Shown piece after piece: positions 8,034-16,264 of a stretch of DNA of 34,269 bases. Both the position numbers and the translations under genes were made by a program. The DNA comes from Cyanobacteria bacterium UBA4641 (GTDB lineage Bacteria > Cyanobacteriota > Vampirovibrionia > Gastranaerophilales > Gastranaerophilaceae). Numbering within the stretch: the first letter of the stretch is position 1; every line of letters starts with the position of its first letter. A model generated the notes under the pieces. It did not search any database, had not been told where the DNA came from, and saw only the letters and a program-made list of their open reading frames with translations. The DNA lies in the NCBI GenBank assembly GCA_002405805.1, contig DHMN01000067.1:659-34927 (forward strand), in the 5' to 3' direction.

Positions 8034-8462
8034 TTAAATTTGGTATGAACCTATCAAAGTCAATATTATAAATATTTTTATCGCTAAAATTACAGAAACT
8101 ACTGCCAAGATTAACCACAATTTTACCCAATTTCTTTGAGTTTCGTTGAACTGTTCTATGCTATCCCAGTTTTTAGATTGCCATGCCCATTTGTTACCGG
8201 CAATACCAAACCACACAGAAATTCCGATAGGTCCGATAACAGGAATTAAGCAAGCGACAAAATACAACAAAGTAATATATTTTTTGTGCATAATTCCCCA
8301 AATCCAATTGAACAAAAATGCACCCCAGTTAAAATGTTTCAATTCTTGAGGCAATTCGTTTTCTTCAGAGATAACCCATTCACCACAGAATTTACATTTT
8401 TTTGCATCTTCATTTATTTCGCCACCGCAAAACTGACAGATTTTCACTTGGTTTTCGCTCAT
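8034..8462 (-). CDS. Zinc-ribbon membrane protein (DUF2628-like)
   Basis: 142 aa. A single N-terminal zinc ribbon uses C9, C12, C23 and C26 (two CxxC pairs). It is followed by a module starting HFNWGAFLFNWIWGIMHKKY (about 43-62), which resembles DUF2628-type small membrane proteins, and by three hydrophobic helices between about 63 and 140. The ribbon probably sits on the cytoplasmic face. No function is established for this type; zinc-ribbon heads often mediate protein contacts or metal-dependent folding. A GAGAGAG stretch upstream of the ATG can act as ribosome binding site. Confidence 0.75.
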   Translation of the reverse strand: MSENQVKICQFCGGEINEDAKKCKFCGEWVISEENELPQELKHFNWGAFLFNWIWGIMHKKYITLLYFVACLIPVIGPIGISVWFGIAGNKWAWQSKNWDSIEQFNETQRNWVKLWLILAVVSVILAIKIFIILTLIGSYQI

Positions 8463-8537
8463 AATTTCTCTCTCACATTAAATTACAACTGACATAATAA
8501 TATAACCTTGAACTACATCTGTCAATTAAAATTAAAT

Positions 8538-9251
8538 TTATTTGCGTTTCCAAGTTTTATCAGGAATTTTCCAGTCATTTGTAATAATTTTACTCAAACA
8601 CCAATAACCATTCCCATTGTAGCAATTATTTTCTATCTGTTCTTTTGTTTTATCATACCCAGCAGGAACCAAACCTCGCTCAGTCCAAACAACAGTTTGA
8701 ATATCTTTACCTACACGATTGGGTTTCTTGGCACCATTTGCATCAAAATATATAACCAAGCACGTATCATTTGTATCAACCCCAAACATTCCACGACAAG
8801 TACCTGCAGCATGTCCATCCATATCAAACCAAGCCCCTTTTGCCGTTGTAAAAGTTAGAATATTTATACCCCAACCATAATTATTAGTATAATCCCAACT
8901 ATTGCGATTACCGTTTAAGTCCAAAGCTTCACCATATTTATGCCAACAACCGGGTTTATTTACACATACAGATTCTACCTTCATGTGTTTTGCAATAAAC
9001 GAATCATACCATTCTTTCATTGCGCTATCACTGCCATCTTGAAATACTTCATAAGACAAACCTTCTTCATCCATAAACTTCATTGTTTGCTGAATTGAAG
9101 CATAAGCTGTTTTCAACTGACCTTCCAACACCTTTTTGGAATAATTAGACAATAATGTCGGAATCGTTATCGCTGCAACAACACCGATAATTCCAAGAGT
9201 TATCAAAACTTCTGCCAAAGTAAAAGCCATACGTTTAAAAATAGTAATCAT
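8538..9251 (-). CDS. Type IV pilin / pseudopilin-like protein
   Basis: 237 aa. A short basic leader (about 9 residues, ending KRMA) is followed by FTLAEVLITLGIIG and a hydrophobic helix, the class of N-terminal signal processed by prepilin peptidase, with Glu at mature position 5. The residue before the cleavage site is Ala rather than the usual Gly. The C-terminal globular part holds several Cys pairs (VCVNKPGC, TCRG...TC, NNCYNGNGYWC) and a DANGAKKPNRVGKD stretch typical of large pilin-like proteins in Gastranaerophilales and Elusimicrobia. It likely acts as a minor pilin or surface pseudopilin; it stands alone, with no assembly ATPase or secretin in the window. GAAGGA 6 nt before the ATG is a good ribosome binding site. 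Confidence 0.85.
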   Translation of the reverse strand: MITIFKRMAFTLAEVLITLGIIGVVAAITIPTLLSNYSKKVLEGQLKTAYASIQQTMKFMDEEGLSYEVFQDGSDSAMKEWYDSFIAKHMKVESVCVNKPGCWHKYGEALDLNGNRNSWDYTNNYGWGINILTFTTAKGAWFDMDGHAAGTCRGMFGVDTNDTCLVIYFDANGAKKPNRVGKDIQTVVWTERGLVPAGYDKTKEQIENNCYNGNGYWCLSKIITNDWKIPDKTWKRK

Positions 9252-9332
9252 AGGTATTCCTTCTCTAATTTTTATATACGATTGTTGATAATTTACATAC
9301 TATCATGTATAAAAATTATTTGTCAAATCTTA

Positions 9333-9338
9333 TAAAAT
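9333..9338 (+). promoter_or_regulatory. -10 box of the XRE regulator, leaderless type
   Basis: TAAAAT followed by exactly 6 nt and the ATG at 9345. The -35 is not clear. There is no Shine-Dalgarno. Confidence 0.45.
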
Positions 9339-9344
9339 TACTGT

Positions 9345-9557
9345 ATGGATTTGAAGGACTTAAACAAAAATATTGCAGATAATTTGCGACAAATAAGAGC
9401 AAAAAACAGAATTTCGCAAGACGAATTGGCGGAACTCAGCGGAATTAGTCAACAGTACATCTGTAAAATTGAAAACGAAAAAGTAAATCCAAGCATATAT
9501 ATATTATTCAAAATTGCAGACTCTCTAAAAGTAACAGTTAATGACCTGATTTATTAA
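9345..9557 (+). CDS. XRE-family helix-turn-helix regulator
   Basis: A 70-aa protein consisting of little more than one Cro/C1-type DNA-binding domain. Residues about 10-65 fit the five-helix HTH_3 fold, with the recognition part at ISQDELAELSGISQQYICKIE (about 24-44) and the usual NPSIYILFKIADSLKVTVNDLI ending. It would bind DNA as a dimer. It is divergent from the pilin gene (93 bp between starts) and lies upstream of pgk, which has its own promoter. The pilin gene is a possible target by position only. Confidence 0.9.
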   Translation: MDLKDLNKNIADNLRQIRAKNRISQDELAELSGISQQYICKIENEKVNPSIYILFKIADSLKVTVNDLIY

Positions 9558-9585
9558 AAAATGTCTTCAAAATTTTTCGATAATT

Positions 9586-9614
9586 TTTACATTCCGTTAT
9601 GTTTTTTGTAGAAT
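9586..9614 (+). promoter_or_regulatory. Promoter of pgk
   Basis: TTTACA (9586-9591), 17-bp spacer, TAGAAT (9609-9614). Transcription would start near 9621, giving a leader of about 27 nt that includes the AAGGAG ribosome binding site (9635-9640). This is the conventional leadered layout, in contrast to neighbouring genes. Confidence 0.7.
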
Positions 9615-9647
9615 AAACATGTGATACTTTTAAGAAGGAGAACACAC

Positions 9648-10850
9648 ATGAAAAAATCAATTAAAGACCTTGGCGATATCAAGGGAAAAAGAGCGTTAGT
9701 CAGAGTTGACGTAAACGTTCCACTAGACGAAAACAAAAACGTTACTGATGACACAAGAATCCAAGCAATTTTACCTACTGTAAAATTCTTAAAAGATAAA
9801 GGTGCTAAAATCATCTTGATGGCTCACTTGGGCAGACCAAAAGGTGAATGGAACCTTGAATTTTCACTAGAACCTGTTGCTAAATATTTGGCTAAAGTTT
9901 TGGGTGAAGATGTATTATTTGTAAAATCACCTGTTGGAAAAGGTGCTGATAAAGAATTGGCTAATTTAAAAGAAGGTCAAGTTGCACTTTTGGAAAACAT
10001 CAGATTCTACAAAGCTGAAGAAGCTAAAGATGACGATATGACTTTTGCTGAAGAACTTGCTAAACTTGGCGATTTCTACGTAAACGATGCATTTGGTGCT
10101 GCTCACAGAAAACACACTTCAACTGCTAAAGTTGCTCACATCCTTAAACCAGCTGTTGCAGGTTTGTTGATGGAAAAAGAAATCAGATGCTTGTCACAAG
10201 CTCTTGACAACCCAACTCACCCATTCACAGCTGTAGTTGGTGGTGCTAAAGTTTCTTCAAAAATTGGTGTTTTAGAAAATTTAATCGACAAAGTTGATAA
10301 CCTAATTATCGGTGGTGGTATGGCTTACACTTTCGTTAAAGCTAACGGTGGTAAAATCGGTAACTCAATTTGCGAAGATGACCAAATTGATGTTGCTAAA
10401 GCTATCGAAAAGAAAGCTGCTGATAAAGGCGTAAAACTTGTTATGGCTACAGATGTTTTGGCTGCTGACGATTTTTCTGGCAACGGCACAAACAAATTTG
10501 TTGCTATCAACGAAATTCCTGACGGATTTGAAGGCGTTGATGCAGGTCCTGAGTCAAGAAAAGCTTTTGCTGATGTAATCAAAGCTTCAAAAACAATCTT
10601 GATGAACGGTCCTGTTGGTGCTTTTGAAAACCCTAAATTCGCTGACGGTACAAAAGCTGTATTAGAAGCTATCGTAGAAGCTACTAAAAATGGTGCTGTA
10701 TCTGTTATCGGTGGTGGTGATTCAGTTTCAGCCGCTAAAAAATTCTGCAAAGCTGAAGACTTCACTCACGTTTCAACAGGTGGCGGTGCTTCTCTAGAAT
10801 TCATCGAAGGTAAAGTATTACCGGGGGTTGCAGCTCTTGATGAAGCATAA
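9648..10850 (+). CDS. pgk: Phosphoglycerate kinase
   Basis: A 400-aa cytosolic glycolytic enzyme that transfers the phosphate of 1,3-bisphosphoglycerate to ADP. Family hallmarks are RVDVNVPLD near the N-terminus, HLGRPKG, YVNDAFGAAHRKHTS (substrate-binding His/Arg), GGAKVSSKIGVLENL, NGPVGAFE and GGGDSVSA/STGGGASLEF in the nucleotide domain. Length is normal. The ATG at 9648 is preferred over a GTG at 9621 because AAGGAG sits 7 nt before it and the protein then begins MKKSIKDL, as is usual. Codon use (GCT, GGT, CAC-rich) looks more biased than in the neighbours, consistent with high expression. A strong terminator follows. Confidence 0.98.
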   Translation: MKKSIKDLGDIKGKRALVRVDVNVPLDENKNVTDDTRIQAILPTVKFLKDKGAKIILMAHLGRPKGEWNLEFSLEPVAKYLAKVLGEDVLFVKSPVGKGADKELANLKEGQVALLENIRFYKAEEAKDDDMTFAEELAKLGDFYVNDAFGAAHRKHTSTAKVAHILKPAVAGLLMEKEIRCLSQALDNPTHPFTAVVGGAKVSSKIGVLENLIDKVDNLIIGGGMAYTFVKANGGKIGNSICEDDQIDVAKAIEKKAADKGVKLVMATDVLAADDFSGNGTNKFVAINEIPDGFEGVDAGPESRKAFADVIKASKTILMNGPVGAFENPKFADGTKAVLEAIVEATKNGAVSVIGGGDSVSAAKKFCKAEDFTHVSTGGGASLEFIEGKVLPGVAALDEA

Positions 10851-10873
10851 TTGAAAGAATATTCAATAATTTG

Positions 10874-10910
10874 AAGGCGACAATGGTTTTTAACCATTGT
10901 CGCCTTTTTA
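10874..10910 (+). terminator. Intrinsic terminator of pgk
   Basis: A perfect 15-bp stem (10874-10888 with 10892-10906), 3-nt loop and T-tail. It is symmetric enough to serve also for the convergent aroQ. Confidence 0.93.
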
Positions 10911-10933
10911 AAACCTTTATAAAAAATTATCAA

Positions 10934-11389
10934 TTAATCATTTGCACTGGTCAAAAAGTTCACCAAACCTTGTAACCCAAGTTTGTAACTATCAATTTTA
11001 AAGCCGGTAATTTGTCCGACACAAACATCTGCAAACATTGAATTATGTCTAAATTCTTCTCTTTTATAAATATTTGAGATATGAACTTCAACTGTCGGAA
11101 TTTTAACTGATGTTAAAGCATCACGTATCGCAACACTTGTATGAGTGTATGCGCCTGCATTTAAGACAATTCCGTCAAAATTTCCGAGTGCATACTGAAT
11201 TTTTTCTATAATTTCACCTTCAAAGTTACTTTGAAAAATTTCAATATTTATACCAAGCTCAAATGAATACTCATGGAGTTCCATTTCCAAATCCTTGTAT
11301 GACTTTGAGCCATATTGCTCAGGCTCTCTAACCCCTAACATATTGAGGTTCGGACCATTAATGATTAATATATTCAAATTTCTATCCAT
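10934..11389 (-). CDS. aroQ: Type II 3-dehydroquinate dehydratase
   Basis: A 151-aa enzyme of the shikimate pathway (3-dehydroquinate to 3-dehydroshikimate); the type II enzyme is a dodecamer. Seen motifs are ILIINGPNLNMLG at the N-terminus, the flexible loop REPEQYG with the catalytic Tyr (about 26), QSNFEGEII, NAGAYTHTSVAIRDA and EVHISNIYKREEFRHNS, which holds the catalytic His in EVH. The ATG at 11389 is chosen because an in-frame upstream TTG would lie inside the promoter. The promoter ends 6 nt before the ATG, so the message appears leaderless. No other aro gene is adjacent. Confidence 0.96.
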   Translation of the reverse strand: MDRNLNILIINGPNLNMLGVREPEQYGSKSYKDLEMELHEYSFELGINIEIFQSNFEGEIIEKIQYALGNFDGIVLNAGAYTHTSVAIRDALTSVKIPTVEVHISNIYKREEFRHNSMFADVCVGQITGFKIDSYKLGLQGLVNFLTSAND

Positions 11390-11395
11390 AGATTT

Positions 11396-11424
11396 ATTAT
11401 AATACAAAAAATACTATTTGTAAA
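11396..11424 (-). promoter_or_regulatory. Promoter of aroQ, leaderless type
   Basis: On the minus strand TTTACA (11419-11424), a 17-bp spacer and exact TATAAT (11396-11401), then 6 nt and ATG. It is the best-formed of the leaderless promoters in the window. Confidence 0.78.
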
Positions 11425-11459
11425 TTTTTGTTAATTTTTACAAAGTAAACGTAACCAAT

Positions 11460-11552
11460 TTGACATGCTTATTTTATCATGCATGTACAAACTATCCCAA
11501 AATCTCCTCCCAAGATTATTGTTCAAGTCGCAAAAAGTTGTGACTTTTTTTT
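11460..11552 (+). ncRNA. Possible small plus-strand transcript ending in an intrinsic terminator
   Basis: Between two minus-strand genes there is a plus-strand TTGACA (11460-11465) inside an inverted repeat ACATGC/GCATGT (11463-11468, 11481-11486). About 60 nt later a terminator follows. No good -10 is seen at 16-18 bp. Short overlapping reading frames exist: an ATG at 11479 gives 26 codons and an ATG at 11483 gives 32 codons. Neither has a Shine-Dalgarno sequence. The unit could be an sRNA, a tiny peptide gene, or a leftover terminator. Confidence 0.3.
11525..11552 (+). terminator. Plus-strand intrinsic terminator with no gene in front
   Basis: AAGTCGCAA and TTGTGACTT form a 9-bp stem (one G-U pair) with a 4-nt loop and a run of Ts continuing after the stem. 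Read on the minus strand it has no T-tail, so it is not the terminator of the 80-aa gene. A wider stem (CTCCCAA/TTGGGAG) encloses it. Confidence 0.7.
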
Positions 11553-11598
11553 TGACTAAAATTGGGAGAAAATCAAGTTAATCGGTGGTACTAAAATC

Positions 11599-11841
11599 TT
11601 ACGATTTTAGCGATAATTCAGCTACTATTCGTGCAATGTCGGCACCACCGATTGCAACTTCTAAAATCAATGGGGAATAAATTACCATGGTTTCTTTGTA
11701 TGACATTGTATCAAGGTCAATGATGTTGAATTCTACAAAGTCTTCACCTACATACATAAGTTTTCCGTATTCTCCGCCTGTTGCCCATCTCATAAAAACA
11801 TATTGATTTTCGTATTCTTTAAGCTTCTCTAACATTTTCAT
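11599..11841 (-). CDS. Small protein of unknown function, possibly Sm/SH3-like beta fold
   Basis: 80 aa, not a named family. The pattern is one short amphipathic helix (MKMLEKLKEYEN), then beta-rich segments YVFMRWATG, GKLMYVGEDFVEFNII and TMVIYSPLILEVAIG, and an acidic/helical end. This resembles a small barrel of the Sm or SH3 kind, but that is inference. The ATG at 11841 is chosen over a GTG 9 nt upstream because AGGTGA lies 5 nt before the ATG. A palindrome CTAAAATC/GATTTTAG overlaps the stop codon and may be a weak terminator hairpin without a T-run. Confidence 0.72.
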   Translation of the reverse strand: MKMLEKLKEYENQYVFMRWATGGEYGKLMYVGEDFVEFNIIDLDTMSYKETMVIYSPLILEVAIGGADIARIVAELSLKS

Positions 11842-11905
11842 AAATATCACCTAATAACCCTATTAATATACTAATTATATTAATTCCTTAGTCAATAATT
11901 CAAAT

Positions 11906-12586
11906 TTAAACGATAAAACTTCTTAATGAACCGTCTTGGTGGTACAAACCTCCACCACAAACAGTTTCTACAACTTTAAGCACAACTTCACGTGGGGCAT
12001 CAATTTGATTTAGCATAAACTCTTGTCCGGTGTGCTTAATTTTGAAAATACACTTTTGATTTGCATCTGCAGGAACATATAGAGATGCAATTTCGTTTTC
12101 TAAAAGTTTAACAATCTCTTCATCTCTATCTTTTGCATCTTTGATAATTTCGTTATAATTTCCGCGAATTGCCATAATTCTGTTTGAGAAAATATGTCTG
12201 CCATCGTCTCTAAACAACGCTTGCGGTTGGAAATTACATCTGGTTGTAAAACTCATTTTATGCCACAAAATATTGACTACTGCAATTGATTTCAGGGCAT
12301 CGGATTCGACATAAATATTTTGAGTAGTAACTCCGCGTGAAGAAAAAGACTGTTTCAAATTGTCGGAAACAAGCTCAAGACAATCAATCATTCTTGAGAA
12401 AATATCATTTGTATTGACTGTTGAATGTTGATAATCCAAGAATTGTTTATACATGTGAGAAGATACAAGCTCAACTCTCTCTTGAATAACAATATCTTTC
12501 TTTGTGGCGGTTTCAGAGTTATCAAAACTTTCAAAATTATTTAGCAATTTCGTATCCTTTTTATACCCTATTTTTAAAATAAACAT
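11906..12586 (-). CDS. Protein of unknown function, 226 aa
   Basis: No recognisable domain, signal peptide or membrane helix; a soluble cytoplasmic protein is likely. A mostly helical first part (about 30-85) is followed by a mixed region with MSFTTRCNFQPQALFRDDGRHIFS and an end VVETVCGGGLYHQDGSLRSFIV. It lies 85 bp after the STAND ATPase gene, on the same strand but with its own -10 (TATAAT at 12601-12606), so it may be co-regulated rather than simply co-transcribed. The start is uncertain: the ATG has only AAGAAA before it, and an in-frame TTG about 14 codons further in has AAGGAT at a good distance. Confidence 0.7.
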   Translation of the reverse strand: MFILKIGYKKDTKLLNNFESFDNSETATKKDIVIQERVELVSSHMYKQFLDYQHSTVNTNDIFSRMIDCLELVSDNLKQSFSSRGVTTQNIYVESDALKSIAVVNILWHKMSFTTRCNFQPQALFRDDGRHIFSNRIMAIRGNYNEIIKDAKDRDEEIVKLLENEIASLYVPADANQKCIFKIKHTGQEFMLNQIDAPREVVLKVVETVCGGGLYHQDGSLRSFIV

Positions 12587-12600
12587 GTTTTCTTGTAAAG

Positions 12601-12606
12601 ATTATA
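12601..12606 (-). promoter_or_regulatory. -10 box of the 226-aa gene
   Basis: Exact TATAAT on the minus strand, 14 nt before the ATG at 12586. The predicted leader is about 8 nt, too short for a normal ribosome binding site. Confidence 0.45.
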
Positions 12607-12671
12607 TATTTTTTCGTTACAAAACTGAATACTTAAATTGGGCTATAAATAGGTTTTTAGATTTGAAAGCA

Positions 12672-15665
12672 TTAAATAGTAAAATTATTTTTCACACAAT
12701 AATCTGATAGCGCACTTTTTTTATTATCGATACTTTCTCTCAAATATGTATTATGAGTCGTTTTTATGACAATTTCATTGGCTTTGTCATACATTTTTGA
12801 TGCACCTTTCAAATACTCAATTTGATTAGGTGATTGAATTGTTCCGATGTCATTGTAATATTTGCCGTAAAGCAAATAGATTCGAGACATCATATCATAC
12901 ATACTATATTTTTTAGCAAGCGCAAGTCCTGATTCTAAGCAGATTTTAGCTGTTTCGTAATCAGAAGTTTCCATATAAGCTTTTGCTAACAAAATTTTCA
13001 ACGCAACAATGAAAAATGTATTATTTATTCGCGGATTTTGCGCAATTTCAAGAGTCTGATTTGCAATATCAATAGCATTTTTAACAGATTCGGTAACCAT
13101 TGTGGCTTCTGCTATCAAATACCACGCCAACAATGCTCCCATTGCCATTTTTTTATTTGCAAAATATGTAACCTGTTCATTATAAATTTCAACCGCATGC
13201 TTTGCCTGTTTTGATTCATAGAACAGCTTGCCAAGCAGAGTTTTGAATACATTTTTCAAAAATTCATTACCTGTATCACCTGCCATCATTGCAGCGTCAA
13301 ACAGTTCTTCTTTCAAGCCGTCAAAATCTTTTTGCAAAAATTTATTTATCAAACTTATCAAAGAATAGCAATTAAATATGTCGGCTGATTCTTCCGTCAG
13401 GTCGTTAAAATCAATATCTTTTGAGCCAATCATATTGGTAATATCTGATAAAATTTCCTGAGAAGTTTGGAAATTTCCTTTCATCGTATTGGCATAAGCC
13501 AAAACAAATTTTGCTTTGCACATCAAATTAGAATCATTGATTTTGTGTTTATCAATAATTTCAAAAAGCAAAGTCAAAACTTCAAACGAGCGGTCATTTC
13601 CTTGCATAGCAAGAGCCGTTGCAAGCGCAAGATATACTCTTAACCATGTGTCATACAAAAAGCCCATAGGAAGTGTTGTATTTTGTCTTTTGTTAGAAAG
13701 ATTTGCGCTAATAATTGGCAAAATATCGTTATCAATAAGGTTTACGACCTCTCCACAATTTCCGATATTTAATAAAGAAGTTAATTTTGATGCCTTTATC
13801 ATTGCAGATTCAAGTTCTTGTGTCGGAGAAAGTTTTTTCAAAACATTATCTACACATTCAACATCTCCGAAATAATTGCCAACTTTTTTGCAACACAAAG
13901 CCAAATACCCCAAAAGGTCAATTTCTTTTGCCTCATCGTTTTGAGCTTTAGCATTTGAAATCGCATCAGGTAAAAACTCTATAGCCTCTTCAGGGTCATA
14001 TTCTGCCAACAATTTGCCAAGACGTTCGCTGATATTGTAGCGAATATTCAAGGTTTCATTTTCATTAAATTCATTCAAAAGTGCCAAACATTGCTTTTGG
14101 GCAATTACGTACAGATTTACATCCCCAACATAAGCAGCAAGCCTTGTTGTTTTTGTCCAAATATCAAACGCCATGCGGTTTTCTTTTAAATTATGCGCTA
14201 TCATCGCCATTGTCGCATTTGTATTTAGAGTAAAAATACTTATAGCCTTGCCTACCTTGACATTTAGGTCTTCAAACGAAGAATCTTTTTGAATATTTTT
14301 CAAAATCGTTTCCCATAAAAGAAGGTTGTTAAATTCATAGAAAACTTCATTATAAGGTCTGACAAAATTTGATTTTGCCAAATATGACATAATGTCGTTA
14401 AATTCTTGATTTTTATATCCAAAAATTTGTTTTAACAATGCCAAATTCAATTTATTGCCTAAAATTGCAGCACCACATAGCATTTTGTGAGCCTCTGGGT
14501 TGGATTTTTTCAAAGTTTCCAAACGCTCTTTAATCAATTCAGAAAATGAATTTGGCATCAAAAACGCTTTATCTGCAATCTGACAATCAAAGCAATAGCT
14601 TATGGCTTGCTCAACAAATGCAGGATTACCTTTGCATTTTTCAAAAATAACTTCTTTTTCTCGTTGTGAGACATAAGTTCCTGATTCACCTGTCAAGCGC
14701 ATATTGCGTTCCATTTTTTCAGGCTCAGCAGGTGCCAAATGGATATCTTTATAAGCTTTTAATGATTTATTTTCAATTCCGAAAAAGCTGCTCACAGGCT
14801 TATGTTCATTATAAATCGCAACAAATTTTAAATTTTTCCAGTTGTAATCGCGCCTGATAAAATTAGTTAAAAATTCAATCGAAAATCCGTCAATAAAATC
14901 AAAATTATCAACAACAAAAATAAATCGACCGGTTTTACAAAAAGCATCAAAAATCTTATTCAGAATTTCTGTCGTTCTCTTTTTGTTGATAATTATATCT
15001 TCGTAATTGCCATCAATTGAATTATACAAAAAATTCAAAAAATCAGAGACTTCCGAATTGGTCAAAAATCGAAATTCATTGCTAAAAAACTGAACACCGT
15101 CTTTTCTCAAATCATCACTATTCAGATAATAATTCGGCAACTTAAAAAGGTTCAACAACATATCCTGAATAACTCCCCCCGGAGTCAATTGGGTAAGTTG
15201 GGTGCATTTGCCGATACACCATTCAAACTTTTGGTCTTCAAGTTTTTTTATGACAGATTTTAGCAAAGAAGTTTTGCCAATACCTTTTTCACCTGTTATA
15301 GAAAAAACTTTTTCCTCTTTTGAAAGTAAACCTTCTGATAGCAATTCTAAAGCTTGCTCTTGAGTGGTCAAGTTCGGTAAAAATTCAAGTTTTGAAGAAA
15401 CTTTTTTAGACTCTTCAACAATTTTAGTTTCAGGATTTGCTCCAAAAGGAGAACCGCATTTTCGGCATTTTGTCGCCATAGGAAAATTTACACTATGACA
15501 ATGACTGCAAACCTTTAACAACTCCTGTCCGCAATTTTTACACAACAAAGTCCCCATAGGATTGACCGTATTGCAATGAGAACAGATTAAACCTGTGCGA
15601 GTTTTGCAATATGGGCATCTCAAAGAATTATCAGAAATATTTTTTTTACAAACAGGACATTTCAT
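12672..15665 (-). CDS. Triple zinc-ribbon, STAND-type ATPase, helical-repeat signalling protein
   Basis: A 997-aa cytosolic protein. Three tandem zinc ribbons use C3/C6/C17/C20, C28/C31/C42/C45 and C53/C56/C67/C70. An AAA_16/STAND ATPase follows: Walker A GEKGIGKT at 125-132 and Walker B RFIFVVDNFD at 247-256, with the TPGGVIQDML stretch after Walker A typical of this group. From about 450 to the end the sequence is all-helical with pairs of helices of TPR character (for example ALLAWYLIAEATMVTE and ILLAKAYMETSDYETAKICLESGLALAKKY). STAND proteins switch between ADP and ATP forms to assemble signalling complexes, often controlling transcription. Here no DNA-binding or cyclase output domain is present; the sigma factor encoded 2 bp upstream (stop TAG, then ATG) is the likely output. 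Confidence 0.85.
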   Translation of the reverse strand: MKCPVCKKNISDNSLRCPYCKTRTGLICSHCNTVNPMGTLLCKNCGQELLKVCSHCHSVNFPMATKCRKCGSPFGANPETKIVEESKKVSSKLEFLPNLTTQEQALELLSEGLLSKEEKVFSITGEKGIGKTSLLKSVIKKLEDQKFEWCIGKCTQLTQLTPGGVIQDMLLNLFKLPNYYLNSDDLRKDGVQFFSNEFRFLTNSEVSDFLNFLYNSIDGNYEDIIINKKRTTEILNKIFDAFCKTGRFIFVVDNFDFIDGFSIEFLTNFIRRDYNWKNLKFVAIYNEHKPVSSFFGIENKSLKAYKDIHLAPAEPEKMERNMRLTGESGTYVSQREKEVIFEKCKGNPAFVEQAISYCFDCQIADKAFLMPNSFSELIKERLETLKKSNPEAHKMLCGAAILGNKLNLALLKQIFGYKNQEFNDIMSYLAKSNFVRPYNEVFYEFNNLLLWETILKNIQKDSSFEDLNVKVGKAISIFTLNTNATMAMIAHNLKENRMAFDIWTKTTRLAAYVGDVNLYVIAQKQCLALLNEFNENETLNIRYNISERLGKLLAEYDPEEAIEFLPDAISNAKAQNDEAKEIDLLGYLALCCKKVGNYFGDVECVDNVLKKLSPTQELESAMIKASKLTSLLNIGNCGEVVNLIDNDILPIISANLSNKRQNTTLPMGFLYDTWLRVYLALATALAMQGNDRSFEVLTLLFEIIDKHKINDSNLMCKAKFVLAYANTMKGNFQTSQEILSDITNMIGSKDIDFNDLTEESADIFNCYSLISLINKFLQKDFDGLKEELFDAAMMAGDTGNEFLKNVFKTLLGKLFYESKQAKHAVEIYNEQVTYFANKKMAMGALLAWYLIAEATMVTESVKNAIDIANQTLEIAQNPRINNTFFIVALKILLAKAYMETSDYETAKICLESGLALAKKYSMYDMMSRIYLLYGKYYNDIGTIQSPNQIEYLKGASKMYDKANEIVIKTTHNTYLRESIDNKKSALSDYCVKNNFTI

Positions 15666-15667
15666 AT

Positions 15668-16225
15668 CTACTCAATAATATCTCTGACTTTATCCATCAA
15701 TTTGTATAATCTTTTTGAAATTTCAGATTGAGATAAGCCGAGTTCTTCAGAAATTTCTTTCTGAGTCATGCCTTTATCATAGCGCAATGTATAAATGCGT
15801 AAATAGTTTTTGTCAGGTTCTTCTTTATCAATGTTTTTAATAGTATCTGCAACAAATTGCAAAATTTCTTTTTGAATGACAATTTCTTCAGGATTTTCAG
15901 GAACTTTTACATTTGAATACTTGATAACAACATTTGAATAATCAACAGGAGCTTCGTCAATAGCAACTTCTTTTGTCGACATGTACCCTGAACGAGTTCT
16001 CCTCAAACGTCCTGAATCTTTTAAAACATTGATAATAGAAGTAGTAACAATGCGTTTTAAATATGCTTCCAAAGTAGATTCTGTATCAATAGCATTAAGA
16101 ATCGCAACAGAGCGTTTGCATGTTTCGTTAAAGAAATCGTCATACAAATCCTCATTATTTGGGTATTTGCGGTCATTTTTTATTATTCTGCTAATTAAAT
16201 CTATTTTGTCTTGTGTTAATTCCAC
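15668..16225 (-). CDS. Sigma-70-family (ECF-like) RNA polymerase sigma factor
   Basis: 185 aa. The N-terminal part (about 25-75, EDLYDDFFNETCKRS through YLKRIVTTSIINVLKDSGR) looks like sigma region 2. The C-terminal 35 residues are a clear region-4 helix-turn-helix (MTQKEISEELGLSQSEISKRLYKLMDKVRDII), which reads the -35 element. No region 1 or 3 is present, so it is ECF-sized, but region 2 is divergent and the linker between the two (about 74-125) is longer than usual. The start is GTG at 16225, with GAGGAAG 7 nt before it. It lies 39 bp after the 1288-aa membrane protein gene and is nearly coupled to the ATPase gene, so the three form one operon. Confidence 0.82.
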   Translation of the reverse strand: MELTQDKIDLISRIIKNDRKYPNNEDLYDDFFNETCKRSVAILNAIDTESTLEAYLKRIVTTSIINVLKDSGRLRRTRSGYMSTKEVAIDEAPVDYSNVVIKYSNVKVPENPEEIVIQKEILQFVADTIKNIDKEEPDKNYLRIYTLRYDKGMTQKEISEELGLSQSEISKRLYKLMDKVRDIIE

Positions 16226-16264
16226 AATTTAACTTCCTCTACTTCTTTTTACAGTATATCATAT

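Noticed and set aside
9621..9647. N-terminal extension of Pgk from a GTG at 9621
   Set aside because: The AAGGAG ribosome binding site is 7 nt before the ATG at 9648, and the extension does not resemble Pgk N-termini.
10325..10765. A 146-codon open frame antisense to pgk
   Set aside because: A shadow of the biased codon use of pgk; no ribosome binding site and no family resemblance.
11390..11407. Longer AroQ starting at an in-frame TTG
   Set aside because: The TTG is inside the promoter, upstream of the expected transcription start; family members begin close to the NGPNLN motif.
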